This document shows, one piece after another, positions 19,068-27,662 of a stretch of 64,000 nt of DNA. The DNA is from Hymenobacter psychrophilus. GTDB lineage: Bacteria; Bacteroidota; Bacteroidia; Cytophagales; Hymenobacteraceae. The stretch is from positions 264,856 to 328,855 of the forward strand of contig NZ_FNOV01000005.1 in assembly GCF_900107135.1 (NCBI RefSeq), read 5' to 3'. The notes beneath the pieces are model-generated. The model was given only the letters and a program-made list of their open reading frames with translations, made no database searches and was not told the DNA's origin. Made by a program: the position numbers and the translations under genes. The stretch's first letter is position 1. The number at the start of each line of letters is the position of its first letter.

Positions 19068-19195
19068 AGAACGTCATGCTGAGTAAAGCGGAGCGGAGTC
19101 GAAGCATCTCTGCCGCTTCGTTGCAAGCGGCAGGGTTGGCATGGTGGTAGAGATGCTTCTACTCCGGCTTGTGCCTTCGCTCAACATGACGTTCT
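19068..19195. repeat. REP-like intergenic hairpin, copy A
   Basis: The outer arm AGAACGTCATG (from 19068) is mirrored by CATGACGTTCT ending at 19195. Inner arms contain GAAGCATCTCT on the left and AGAGATGCTTC on the right. It belongs to the GTCATnCTGAGC family listed in the findings. A short 7-bp-period stretch (AGGTGAT, GAGGTGA, AAGGTGA; about 19028-19048) lies just outside the left arm. Confidence 0.85.
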
Positions 19196-19271
19196 TTTTT
19201 CTTCCGTTCTCATCCGCAGCCCAACAAACAACGCGCCGCGGCCCGTGGTTCGTCCGATTCCGGCCAGCCTG

Positions 19272-20450
19272 TCAGGCGCGCGCAGTTTGGAGCAGTTCGG
19301 TGGCCACGCGGCGCGTTTCCTGGTCGGTGGCCACGTAGTCGGCGAGGGTTGGAGCGGCAAGGTACGAAACCCGCGCGAGGCTGGTTTCTACTACCTCCGA
19401 CATCTGCAGGAAGCCGATTTCGTCGCGCAGGAAGGCGGCCACAGCTATTTCGTTAGCCGCGTTGAGGATGCAGGGCGCATTGCCGCCCCGGCGCATGGCC
19501 TCGAAGGCTAGCCCGAGGTTGCGGAAAGCGGTAGTATCGGCGGCCTCAAACGTCAGTTGCGGGTAGTCGAGGAAGCTGAAGCGGGGAAACTCGTTGGGCA
19601 GCCGCTGCGGGTAGCCCAGCGCGTACTGAATGGGCAGCTTCATGTCGGGCAGGCCCAACTGGGCCTTCAGCGAGCCATCCTCGAACTGCACCAGCGAGTG
19701 AATGATGCTCTGCGGATGCACGATGACCTCCACCTGCTCGTTGCGGAGGCCGAACAGCCACTTGGCTTCGATGACTTCCAGGCCCTTGTTCATGAGGGAG
19801 GCAGAGTCGATGGTGATTTTGGCGCCCATATCCCAGTTGGGATGCTTGAGGGCCTGGGCGCGGGTTACCTGGGCCAGCTGTGCCCGGCTGCGGCCCCGAA
19901 ACGGTCCGCCCGAAGCCGTGAGAATGATTTTCTCAATCGGGTTCTGCTCCTCCCCTACCAGGCACTGGAAAATGGCCGAGTGCTCCGAATCGACGGGCAG
20001 CAGCTTTACGCCGTGCTCGCGCACCAGCTCCGTTATCAGCTGGCCGGCTACCACCAGGGTTTCCTTGTTGGCCAGGGCAATATCGTGGCCGGCCTTAATG
20101 GCGGCCACCGTGGGCAGCAGTCCGGCGTAGCCCACCATGGCCGTCAGCACCACATCGGTATCGGGCCGGCCGGCTACTTCGGCCAGGGCTTCGGCGCCGG
20201 CCAGTACTTCGGTTTCGGGCTGATTGGCCAGGGCCTCACGCACCTGGGCGTACTTGGTTTCGTCGCCGATAACCACCGCAGCAGGCCGAAACTCGCGGGC
20301 CTGGGCCACCAGCAAATCGGTGTTGGACTGGGCTGAGAGGGCCGACACGACGAAGCGGCCCGGCTGGGCGCGGAGCACGTCGAGGGCCTGGGTGCCGATG
20401 GAGCCGGTAGAGCCGAGCAGGGCAACGCGCTTGGGGATTTCGGGGAGCAT
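19272..20450 (-). CDS. dxr: 1-deoxy-D-xylulose 5-phosphate reductoisomerase (DXR)
   Basis: A 392-residue enzyme converting DXP to MEP with NADPH, the committed step of the MEP isoprenoid pathway. The N-terminal NADPH motif GSTGSIGTQALDV, ANKETLVVAG, the metal-binding region PVDSEHSAIFQCL, TASGGPFRG and NWDMGAKITIDSASLMNKGLEVIEA are all present. The length fits the family. The ATG at 20450 puts the Rossmann motif at about residue 11; an ATG at 20477 adds 9 residues. It is upstream of rseP in the same direction. Confidence 0.95.
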   Translation of the reverse strand: MLPEIPKRVALLGSTGSIGTQALDVLRAQPGRFVVSALSAQSNTDLLVAQAREFRPAAVVIGDETKYAQVREALANQPETEVLAGAEALAEVAGRPDTDVVLTAMVGYAGLLPTVAAIKAGHDIALANKETLVVAGQLITELVREHGVKLLPVDSEHSAIFQCLVGEEQNPIEKIILTASGGPFRGRSRAQLAQVTRAQALKHPNWDMGAKITIDSASLMNKGLEVIEAKWLFGLRNEQVEVIVHPQSIIHSLVQFEDGSLKAQLGLPDMKLPIQYALGYPQRLPNEFPRFSFLDYPQLTFEAADTTAFRNLGLAFEAMRRGGNAPCILNAANEIAVAAFLRDEIGFLQMSEVVETSLARVSYLAAPTLADYVATDQETRRVATELLQTARA

Positions 20451-20621
20451 GGGCGGGGTTGAATTCGGATAACCCATTTGTTGTCCTTCGCAAGCAGACA
20501 CCAGACGAAGGATGACAAACGGGTTCAGCAAAACTACAGCTTCCGGCGGCTTGAACGGCACGTTTTCACCCCCGCCACTCAAAACCGCGTACTTTGGGCT
20601 TCCACTACCCTCCCTCCTGCC

Positions 20622-21098
20622 GTGAGCACTCCCGCCGCCCCCGATTCTGCCGCCTTCGATAAAGCCCGCGCCGGCCTGTGGGCCAGTCTGCAGAAGCACC
20701 TGACGACAATTTACGCCGCCGAAACCGACTACCGCGCCGCCACCCGCTTCACCGCAACATTCCCGTTCCCGGCCTCAGCCGCCACGCCTCAGCAGCTGCT
20801 CGACTACCAGCACCAGCGGGCCGTATTGCGCGACCTTTTCGTGGACGAAACTACCCAACTCGACACCTTGGTAAAGGCCATCCGCACCAAGGGCTACGCC
20901 GAAGACGACAAGAAACTGCTGCTGCTCATGATTCTGGGTTACCTCGACCTGGCCGAAACAGTTTTTGCCCTGCTCGACACCCAGCGCCCCAGCCAGCTGG
21001 AGCCCGATGAGGAGCTGGACGAAGCCCGCGGCCGTTTCGAGCGCATCCGCAACTTCGTCCGCCTCAATATCCGGGGCATAGCCGGCCTCAAAATTTAG
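20622..21098 (+). CDS. Conserved hypothetical protein
   Basis: A 158-residue soluble, mostly helical protein with many Leu, Ala and charged residues (TLVKAIRTKGYAEDDKKLLLL, ELDEARGRFERIRNFVR). No family is recognised. A GTG at 20622 is preferred over the upstream frame because a TACTTTG box (close to TAnnTTTG) sits 30 bp before it and the upstream residues look non-coding. The stop codon TAG is the first TAG of a 7-bp repeat array. It is transcribed divergently from dxr. Confidence 0.7.
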   Translation: MSTPAAPDSAAFDKARAGLWASLQKHLTTIYAAETDYRAATRFTATFPFPASAATPQQLLDYQHQRAVLRDLFVDETTQLDTLVKAIRTKGYAEDDKKLLLLMILGYLDLAETVFALLDTQRPSQLEPDEELDEARGRFERIRNFVRLNIRGIAGLKI

Positions 21099-21240
21099 CT
21101 GTTAGCTGTTAGCTGTTAGCTGTTAGCTGTTAGCTGAAAAAACGAAAAGGATTCCGTACTCGATTGAGTGCGAAATCCTTTTTTATTGATTCGAATGGCT
21201 CTTTTGACGGGAAGCTAACAGCCCTCAGCTAACAGCTGTA
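21094..21240. repeat. Inverted pair of GTTAGCT heptamer arrays around a terminator
   Basis: TTTAGCT (21094-21100) is followed by five perfect GTTAGCT copies (21101-21135). At 21213-21240 the reverse-complement form appears as AGCTAAC, AGCCCTC, AGCTAAC, AGCTGTA. The left array contains the stop codon of the gene ending at 21098; the right array encodes the last residues and the stop of the convergent gene ending at 21225. Confidence 0.9.
21145..21184 (+). terminator. Intrinsic terminator, probably bidirectional
   Basis: AAAAGGATT (21145-21153) pairs with AATCCTTTT (21174-21182), and the inner TACTC/GAGTG extends the stem around a GATT loop, followed by T residues. It serves two convergent genes. 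Confidence 0.85.
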
Positions 21241-21689
21241 ATAAGTACTGTTTTCCCGTTGAACGCGGCAGATTCGCCCGCCCGCTTGCCGGCCAACGCC
21301 GCCGCTACCGGCGCGGCGGCCGATACGGCGAAGTAGTCGGTGCCCTCCAGCAGCAGCTTGCCGGCACTCACGCCGAGGTAGAACCAGCCCATAGAAGTTT
21401 GCACCAGCGCCCCGGGGCGCACCGCGTCGCAGGGCAAGGCAGGGTCGATGCGCAGTAGCTCCGCCAGCAGCTGGCGGGCCTGCTGGAGCTGCACCAGGTT
21501 GCGGTCGCGCTCATTCTGGGCCATGGCACGGCCGGTTTCGTACTTGTCGCCGGCGCTACTCTTGGTTTCGGAATTGGCCGATTCCTGGGCCGCGTTGATG
21601 GCCGCCTGGATGGCGTCCATGCGCTCCTGCACGTAGGCCAGGCACAGAGCGTGAAGGTGGGGTTTTATCAACTCGTTTGGGCTTGCCAT
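21225..21689 (-). CDS. GreA/GreB C-terminal-like protein
   Basis: A 154-residue protein with an N-terminal helical part containing ESANSETKSSAGDKYETGRAM (split around residues 36-56) and a C-terminal beta-rich domain (GALVQTSMGWFYLGVSAGKL, ISSPVA-like AAPVAAALAGKRAGE). This pattern belongs to a Bacteroidota family often labelled 3-oxoacyl-ACP synthase, a label with no basis here; the C-terminal half resembles the FKBP-like domain of transcript cleavage factors GreA/GreB. The role is unproven. It overlaps the upstream gene by 22 bp, so translation is likely coupled. Confidence 0.8.
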   Translation of the reverse strand: MASPNELIKPHLHALCLAYVQERMDAIQAAINAAQESANSETKSSAGDKYETGRAMAQNERDRNLVQLQQARQLLAELLRIDPALPCDAVRPGALVQTSMGWFYLGVSAGKLLLEGTDYFAVSAAAPVAAALAGKRAGESAAFNGKTVLITAVS

Positions 21690-22081
21690 AGTATTACAGT
21701 GTTATCCGCAACCTGCCAGTTAGCCAGCAGGCGACCCAAATGGTTGAGGGAAGCTACCTCGGCGGGCAGCGAAAATTCAGACCGCCGCCGATGCGGGTCC
21801 TCCGCTTTATTATCTGTTACCACGCGCAGAGCCGTGTGGCCCATGGCGTCGTAACAGTAAGCCTCTAACAGCAGATAATTTTCTAACTGTGACTCAAAAA
21901 TAATCCGGGCCGCCGCATGCTGCGGGAATGACTGCAATTGCTGACCAAACGTCTGCCACATGTCGGTATCTCCCGAGAGGTGACTGTGAACCTTGATTTC
22001 AGCCTGACTTATCGTTAGGTCGAAAATAGCCCAGCCATAATACACATTGCTTGCTGTAAAGATTATATCACCTTGCTTCAT
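21668..22081 (-). CDS. Hypothetical protein overlapping the GreA-like gene
   Basis: A 137-residue soluble protein with aromatic-rich strands at the N-terminus (DIIFTASNVYYGWAIFDLTI) and an acidic/basic patch (TDNKAEDPHRRRSEFS) near residue 95. No family is recognised. The last 22 bp overlap the start of the next gene in another frame, which suggests a two-gene operon. Confidence 0.7.
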   Translation of the reverse strand: MKQGDIIFTASNVYYGWAIFDLTISQAEIKVHSHLSGDTDMWQTFGQQLQSFPQHAAARIIFESQLENYLLLEAYCYDAMGHTALRVVTDNKAEDPHRRRSEFSLPAEVASLNHLGRLLANWQVADNTVILWQAQTS

Positions 22082-22128
22082 GTTAGTCCCGTTTAGGCAG
22101 CGGTCTGTTCTCTCTCTACACGTCAGCC

Positions 22129-22338
22129 TTACCCCTTCGGCAACGCCGGGAAGTCGCCAACCAGGAACGTATGCTTGCCTTTGGCGGCGATTTTGGTGAT
22201 GGTTTCCAGGTACTGGAAGAAGCGAATACTATCGTCGTCTTTCATGAGTTCGGCGGCGTTTTTGAGGGTGCGGGCGGTGGCCACGGCGGTGCGGGCATTT
22301 TCCAGGTCGGCCTTGGCGCGGATTTTTGCCTCCAGGTG
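22129..22338 (-). pseudogene. 3' remnant of an SPFH/prohibitin-like gene
   Basis: The last 70 codons of an open frame read as the C-terminal tail of an SPFH (slipin/flotillin-like) protein: KIRAKADLENARTAVATAR, LKNAAELMKDD, FFQYLETITKIAAKGKHTF, then a GDFPALP end. The preceding residues of the frame do not resemble the family and the membrane anchor and SPFH core are absent. Full-length relatives are above 300 residues, so this is a truncated remnant just downstream of the M28 peptidase gene. Confidence 0.65.
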
Positions 22339-22435
22339 CCGCGAAAACAGGTGGCAGTTGGGCCGAAGATAGTGGGTTGGGCCTAATCGGCCGCCGGAGC
22401 CGAAAACGTGCCGTAGCCGGGCTTTCGCCACCAGC

Positions 22436-24025
22436 CTACAGTTGGCCAACGGTCTTAACCACGGGCAGGGCTTTGCGGGGCAGCTTGGCGTCGCGCATGG
22501 CGGCCTGGTACACGAACGAGGCGACTACCACGGCGGCCTGCTTGAGGTCGTCGGCGGGCAGGCGCTCGTAGGTGTCCATGTTGGTGTGGTGGGTGCGGGT
22601 ACCGTAGTCGAGCGGGTCCTGGATGAACTGGAAGCCCGGCAGGCCCACGGCGTCGAAGGAAAGGTGGTCGGTGCCGCCGGTGTTGCGCAGCGTGACCGTA
22701 GTGGCGCCCATATCAGCAAAGGGTTTCAGCCAATCGGCAAAAATAGGCGCGGCGGCCTCGTTGCCCTGGGCATAGATGCCGCGTATTTTACCCGCTCCGT
22801 TGTCGAGGTTGAAGTAGGCGGCCAGCTTCTCGTGGTCGGGCAGCAGCTTCATGGTGGCGGGGTCGGCGAAGTGGTTTTTCACGTAGCCCCGCGAGCCAAA
22901 TAGGCCCTGCTCCTCCTCGCCCCACAGCGCAATGCGGATGGTACGGCGCGGCTGCACGCCGGCGGCTTTCAGCAGGCGCATGGCCTCCATCATCACGGCC
23001 ACGCCGGCGGCGTTGTCGGTGGCGCCGGTGGCGGCGTGCCACGAGTCGATGTGGGCGCCAATCATAACCACCTCGCTTTTGAGCCTGCGGTCGGTGCCGG
23101 CAATTTCGGCCACCACGTTGTAGCCCTGCAGGTCTTTGTCCTGGAAGCGGGTGCGGGTTTCCATTTCCACTTCCACCGGCAGGCCGGCGTCGGCGAGGCG
23201 GATGAGGCGCAGCAGGTCTTCGGGCGCCATTTCTATTTCGGGCAGCACGGGCTTGGCGTCCACAGCATAGGGGGCACCGTTGGAGGTGAAGAACGTACCG
23301 TCGGAGCCGCCGCGGGTGCTCAGGATGGCGGCCGCACCTTCGGCCTGCACCAGTTCGAGCAGCTTGGTGCGCAGGGCGAACTGGGCGCGGCGGTTTTTCA
23401 GCTGCTCATCGGCCTTGGGGTCGGCGAGCTTGGGCGTGGCGGTGGGGGCTTCCAGCTTGAAATCGGCCATCTTTTGCAGCGCCTCGTCGGTGTGGCGGCG
23501 GGCATCGGGCTCAAAGGAGGGCGTGGGCGGGTTGGCCACGTCGAGCAGCACAATTTTGTCGCGCAGCTGGCCCTTGTACTTGTCTAGATCGGCCTCGGAA
23601 GCGGCCTTCACTACCATCACCCGCTTTTTAAGCGCGCCGTTGGTGCCGGGCGTCCAGGCCTTGGGGGCCCCGATGAGGGCGTGGTAGTAGGGGGCCGTCA
23701 TGGCCAGGTACGACTTATCAATATCCCAGCCGCGGCCGAAAGTGCCCCAGGGTTCGATGGTGGCCTTGGTGAGGCCCCAGTCGGCGAGCTGCTTGCGGGT
23801 CCACTCGTTGGCGCGGGTCAGGCCGTCGGAGCCCGCCAGGCGCGGGCCGCTCACGTCGGTTAGGTAAAAAGCCGTTTCCATCACCTTGGACCGGTTCAGG
23901 CCTTCGTCTTTGATTTTGGCGAGCAGGGCCGGGTCGGCCTTGGTACCTCCCGAAGACTGAGCCAATGAGGGCGTGGCAACGGCCAGGGCGCCGGCCAGCA
24001 GCAGGAAACGGAACGTGTGCAGCAT
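22436..24025 (-). CDS. Secreted M28 family zinc aminopeptidase
   Basis: A 529-residue exported metallopeptidase. It has a signal peptide (MLHTFRFLLLAGALAVATPSLAQ), then a protease-associated insert (about 110-290), then the M28 catalytic domain. Zinc ligands and the catalytic Glu are visible in GAHIDSWHAATGATDNAAG, IALWGEEEQGLFGS, YFNLDNGAG and THHTNMDTYE. It should remove N-terminal residues from peptides in the periplasm or outside the cell. The ATG at 24025 was chosen for the signal peptide; the frame runs 110 codons further without a plausible protein. Confidence 0.93.
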   Translation of the reverse strand: MLHTFRFLLLAGALAVATPSLAQSSGGTKADPALLAKIKDEGLNRSKVMETAFYLTDVSGPRLAGSDGLTRANEWTRKQLADWGLTKATIEPWGTFGRGWDIDKSYLAMTAPYYHALIGAPKAWTPGTNGALKKRVMVVKAASEADLDKYKGQLRDKIVLLDVANPPTPSFEPDARRHTDEALQKMADFKLEAPTATPKLADPKADEQLKNRRAQFALRTKLLELVQAEGAAAILSTRGGSDGTFFTSNGAPYAVDAKPVLPEIEMAPEDLLRLIRLADAGLPVEVEMETRTRFQDKDLQGYNVVAEIAGTDRRLKSEVVMIGAHIDSWHAATGATDNAAGVAVMMEAMRLLKAAGVQPRRTIRIALWGEEEQGLFGSRGYVKNHFADPATMKLLPDHEKLAAYFNLDNGAGKIRGIYAQGNEAAAPIFADWLKPFADMGATTVTLRNTGGTDHLSFDAVGLPGFQFIQDPLDYGTRTHHTNMDTYERLPADDLKQAAVVVASFVYQAAMRDAKLPRKALPVVKTVGQL

Positions 24026-24465
24026 AAGCAGGAAAGGTTGGAAGGTGAATGAGCAGCCCAATAACCCAAAAATAACGGTGGCGTTGCAACCGGCCGGTGG
24101 CGCGGGCCCGATGCCCCATTCACCAGCCCAGTGCTGCCTATCAGCCGAAACGGAACGCGCAATTTTCCGCATCTTCACCCGCCCTGCCGCGTGGTGCGGC
24201 AGGTAGTTCCGCTCCTTTTCCCTTCTTTCCTTATGCACTACTTCCCGGCCCTCATTTCGTTTCTGAAGAAACCGGAGCGGAAAGGGTAGCTTCAGGCTGT
24301 TTGGCTGACGTATCAAATGGACGTCGGTGGAGCGACACCTGAGCGGCTTGCGCAAGAGTGCGGAGTTTGGGGCTTTTTTTCAGCTGGTAAAGCCGTTTTA
24401 CGCCAGTATTCAGGATGTGAACCACTATACGGTGGAGTTGTAAACTCATAACCGAGTAGTTACGC
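24026..24465. other. 440-bp spacer with possible gene debris
   Basis: Only short fragments are seen. An ATG at 24235 opens 18 codons ending in a stop, and a stretch ending at about 24442 reads FQLVKPFYASIQDVNHYTVEL followed by a stop, like the last codons of a lost gene. No family can be named and no terminator was found. Confidence 0.3.
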
Positions 24466-25023
24466 ATGAATCAGGACGCATTGGTTGGTTTCGGCTTCTG
24501 GCGCAGCGTGTTCGAGCCTTTATTACCGGACCCGGCTCAGTTCGTTGATGATAAATGGGACTCTGCTGAAAGGCTACAAGTAATCAACTATCTGCGCCAA
24601 GGTCGGCAGCTTACCCATTGGATGGGTTATAGTTGGTGTCGGTTCGGTTGCAAAGCTGCTGATATGGGTGCTGCTGATCTGACTGATGGCAGCTATTGCT
24701 GGCCCGAAGGCCTAGCGCATTACTTAGAGAACCATCAGGTACGACTACCGCACGAAATTGTCAGTCACATTCTGGCTCAACATCTATTCGCCTCTGTCCC
24801 TACTCAGCAAGCTGAAACTCTGTGGCCAGTAGATATGAGTTGGTGGCTGGGACAAAAAGGCTGGAATACCAGCACCACCGATTTCTCCCAGGGTTCTGAG
24901 GCACTTGACAGAGACTTACTTCGTCGCTTCGACCGTAACCTCATTGATTTTGGACCGGAAACTGAAAAAACACGAGTTGCCCGGCAGCAGATGTTGGATG
25001 AAGTTCGCCGGAAGTGGCAATAG
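24466..25023 (+). CDS. Conserved hypothetical protein
   Basis: A 185-residue protein rich in Trp, with a central block CRFGCKAADMGAADLTDG followed by YCWPEGLAHYLENHQVRLP. I recognise this block (tDG.y.WPEGL.HY...H.VrLP) as typical of a widespread uncharacterised family, but know no function. There is no signal peptide. Its base composition is less GC-rich than the following ABC transporter gene. Confidence 0.8.
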   Translation: MNQDALVGFGFWRSVFEPLLPDPAQFVDDKWDSAERLQVINYLRQGRQLTHWMGYSWCRFGCKAADMGAADLTDGSYCWPEGLAHYLENHQVRLPHEIVSHILAQHLFASVPTQQAETLWPVDMSWWLGQKGWNTSTTDFSQGSEALDRDLLRRFDRNLIDFGPETEKTRVARQQMLDEVRRKWQ

Positions 25024-25099
25024 CGCTTTTCTTGATCTCGAATAACCCCACCCGCGCCCCGCTCGTCTAACCGGCTACTGTTCACTTAGCCGCTGCTGC

Positions 25100-26911
25100 A
25101 TGAGTCTTTGGGAGATTATCAGGCGCCTTTACCCCTACGTGCTGCCCTACCGGCAGCTGGTGGTGGCCACGCTGCTACTCACGCTGGTGGGCTCGTTGGC
25201 GGCCCAGGTAAACCCGTTCGTGTTGCGCTACACCGTGGATACCGTGCAGGGAATGCTGGACCGTGGCCAGGGACTGGCCCAGGGCATGGACCTGCTGCTG
25301 CTGGTGAGCGGCCTTCTGCTGGCCAAGGAAGTCATCAACACCGGTATTCAGTTCGGCCAGCGCTACTACGGCGAGCGAATCCGCATCAGCGTATCGGGCA
25401 CGCTGGTGCGCGACGCGGTGCACAAGGTGCTGGGCTACCAACTGGGCTTCTACTCCGACAGCGGCAACCAGACCGGCAAGCTCCAGACCCGCATCGATCG
25501 GGGCGTGGAGAGCCTGATGAAGCTGGTGCAGAACTTCTTCATTGACATTCTGCCGCTGTTCGCCAACGCCATTGTGGCCTTGGTGGTCATGTTTATGGCC
25601 AACCTGTACGTGGGGCTGGTAGCGGTGGCGGTGTTGCCGGTGTACTTCTGGCTCAGCTACCGCCAGGCCGACCGCCTCAACGGTACCCGGCGGGCGTTGC
25701 GCGGCCTGCGCGAGGCCCGCAGCCAGGGCCTAGTCAATCTGATCGATTCGGCCGTGGTCATAAAGAGCTTTGTGCGCGAGGATTATGAGGAGCAGAAGCA
25801 GACCCAGACCCAGCAGAACCTGCAGGATGCCCAGCTCCAGACCCGCAAAATCAGCTTCCGCTACGACGGCCTCAAAACCTTCACCGAGCAGATTGGCGTC
25901 GTGCTCATCATCATCCTGACGGCCTACTTAGTGCTCGATGGGCAGATGACCATCGGGGCCATCATGTTCCATATTCTGCTGTTCAACAACGTATCGGCCC
26001 CCATCCGGCAGCTGCACCGCATCTACGACGAGATGAACGACGCCCTCACCTATTCCGAGGGCTTCTTCGACATTCTCGACGCCCAGGATGCCCGCGAGCC
26101 CACCGGCCCGTTGCAGCCGGCGCACCTGCGCGGCACGTTCGATATCTGCAATGTCGATTTCACCTACCCCGGCGGCACCCAGGCCCTGCACGACGTGTGC
26201 CTGACCATTAAGGCCGGCAAAACTACCGCCCTGGTGGGCCTGAGCGGGGCCGGCAAGAGCACCATCATCAACCTGCTCTGCAAGTTTTACGCTCCCGACC
26301 GCGGCCAGATGCTGCTCGACGGCCAGCCCCTGGCCGATTACAACACCCACGCCCTGCGCCGGCAAATCGGGCTGGTGCTCCAGAAAAACCACATTTTCAA
26401 GGGCACCATTGAGGAGAATATCCGCTACGGCGTGATGGATGCTCCGCTGGCTCAGGTGGAGCACGCCGCCCGCCAGGCCTACCTGCACGACCAGATTATG
26501 GAACTGCCCAAAGGCTACCAGTCCGATGCTCAGCAGCTGTCGGGCGGGCAGCAACAGCGCATTGCCATTGCGCGCCTGTTCCTCAAAGACCCGCCCATCA
26601 TCTTCCTCGACGAGCCCACCGCCTCGCTCGACGCCATTGCCACCGAGCAGATCAAAAACTCGCTCGACGCCATCAAGCAGGGCCGCACAGTGGTCATCAT
26701 CTCCCACAGCCTCGCCCAGATTGTGGATGCCGACTGCATCTACGTGATGAAGCAGGGCCGCATGGTGGAAAGCGGCACCCACGAGCACCTCTACGACCTG
26801 CGCGGCACCTACCGCGAAATTTTCGACGCTTCGGCCCGCAGCCTCAACATCGAGAAGTTGGCCCGCGTGCTGGTGGATGATGGAGATGAGTTGGGCGACA
26901 CAGCAGGGTAA
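25100..26911 (+). CDS. ABC exporter, fused permease and ATPase
   Basis: A 603-residue half-transporter of the MsbA/MDR type. The N-terminal six-helix transmembrane domain (about 15-320) is followed by the nucleotide-binding domain, with Walker A GLSGAGKS (380-387), Q-loop in VLQKNHIF, signature LSGGQQQR, Walker B PPIIFLDEPTA and H-loop IIISHS. It probably works as a homodimer exporting a lipid or drug-like substrate; the substrate cannot be told from sequence. It is the last GC-rich gene before the AT-rich island. Confidence 0.93.
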   Translation: MSLWEIIRRLYPYVLPYRQLVVATLLLTLVGSLAAQVNPFVLRYTVDTVQGMLDRGQGLAQGMDLLLLVSGLLLAKEVINTGIQFGQRYYGERIRISVSGTLVRDAVHKVLGYQLGFYSDSGNQTGKLQTRIDRGVESLMKLVQNFFIDILPLFANAIVALVVMFMANLYVGLVAVAVLPVYFWLSYRQADRLNGTRRALRGLREARSQGLVNLIDSAVVIKSFVREDYEEQKQTQTQQNLQDAQLQTRKISFRYDGLKTFTEQIGVVLIIILTAYLVLDGQMTIGAIMFHILLFNNVSAPIRQLHRIYDEMNDALTYSEGFFDILDAQDAREPTGPLQPAHLRGTFDICNVDFTYPGGTQALHDVCLTIKAGKTTALVGLSGAGKSTIINLLCKFYAPDRGQMLLDGQPLADYNTHALRRQIGLVLQKNHIFKGTIEENIRYGVMDAPLAQVEHAARQAYLHDQIMELPKGYQSDAQQLSGGQQQRIAIARLFLKDPPIIFLDEPTASLDAIATEQIKNSLDAIKQGRTVVIISHSLAQIVDADCIYVMKQGRMVESGTHEHLYDLRGTYREIFDASARSLNIEKLARVLVDDGDELGDTAG

Positions 26912-26927
26912 TTGCTGACAGAGATTA

Positions 26928-26935
26928 TATATTTG
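26928..26935 (+). promoter_or_regulatory. -7 box TATATTTG of the AT-rich island operon
   Basis: An exact TAnnTTTG match, 29 bp upstream of the HNH gene start. It implies that the three-gene island carries its own promoter rather than being read from the ABC transporter gene. Confidence 0.55.
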
Positions 26936-26964
26936 TTGACATATAGCAACCTGAATCTGAAAAC

Positions 26965-27660
26965 ATGTCCTGCTCTAGAGGAAAAGCTAGCCCAGATGCA
27001 CATACAAAACTTCATCTTTTCGCTGATTCAGCTGGCTACTGCCAGAATCCTAGCTGTAACAAGAACTTGTTCTTATCGATTGGCGAAAAAGAAATACACA
27101 TTGCCGAAATGGCTCATATATTCAGCGCCAATAACGATGGACCTAGAGCGAAAATAAATTTAACCCCAGAACAAAGAGGAAATTTTTCAAATTTAATCTT
27201 ATTATGCCCGTCCTGCCACACTACAATTGACAAAGCTGAAGACCAATTTCCAGATATTCTAATAACTAAATGGAAAAAATATCACAGTGAAAGAATCAAT
27301 ACTTTATTTAACATAGTTTCCTATAAAACTAGAATTGAAGCAAGAAACGAAATAAAAAAAATATTAAAAGAAAACAATACTATATTCAACATATACGGGC
27401 CACTCACAGCAGAAAGATTTAACCCCGAGAGCACAAAACCTAAAATATGGAAAATAAAAATACATGAATACATATTACCTAATAATCAAAAAATACTTCG
27501 CATTCTAGAAAATAACTACCATCTATTTAACGATGAAGAAGAAAATATTTTTCATTTATTCAAGATTCACGTAAGTGATTTTGAAGGCAAACACATTAAT
27601 GGAGTAGAAGAAAGCGGAAGTCAGTTTCCAAATTTAATGAACAATATTTTTGAAGACTAA
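26965..27660 (+). CDS. HNH endonuclease domain protein of an AT-rich island
   Basis: A 231-residue protein with a zinc-supported HNH nuclease domain in the first 110 residues: C26-x4-C31 (CQNPSC), the catalytic His51 in EMAHIFSA, Asn76 in FSNLILLCPSCHTTID, and C81-x2-C84 followed by His85. The 120-residue C-terminal part is unrecognised and could bind a partner or target. HNH proteins of this layout occur in restriction and phage-defence loci and also as lone nucleases. The gene is strongly AT-rich compared with its neighbours, suggesting horizontal transfer. It ends 2 bp before the next gene and forms a tight operon with it. Confidence 0.85.
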   Translation: MSCSRGKASPDAHTKLHLFADSAGYCQNPSCNKNLFLSIGEKEIHIAEMAHIFSANNDGPRAKINLTPEQRGNFSNLILLCPSCHTTIDKAEDQFPDILITKWKKYHSERINTLFNIVSYKTRIEARNEIKKILKENNTIFNIYGPLTAERFNPESTKPKIWKIKIHEYILPNNQKILRILENNYHLFNDEEENIFHLFKIHVSDFEGKHINGVEESGSQFPNLMNNIFED

Positions 27661-27662
27661 AT

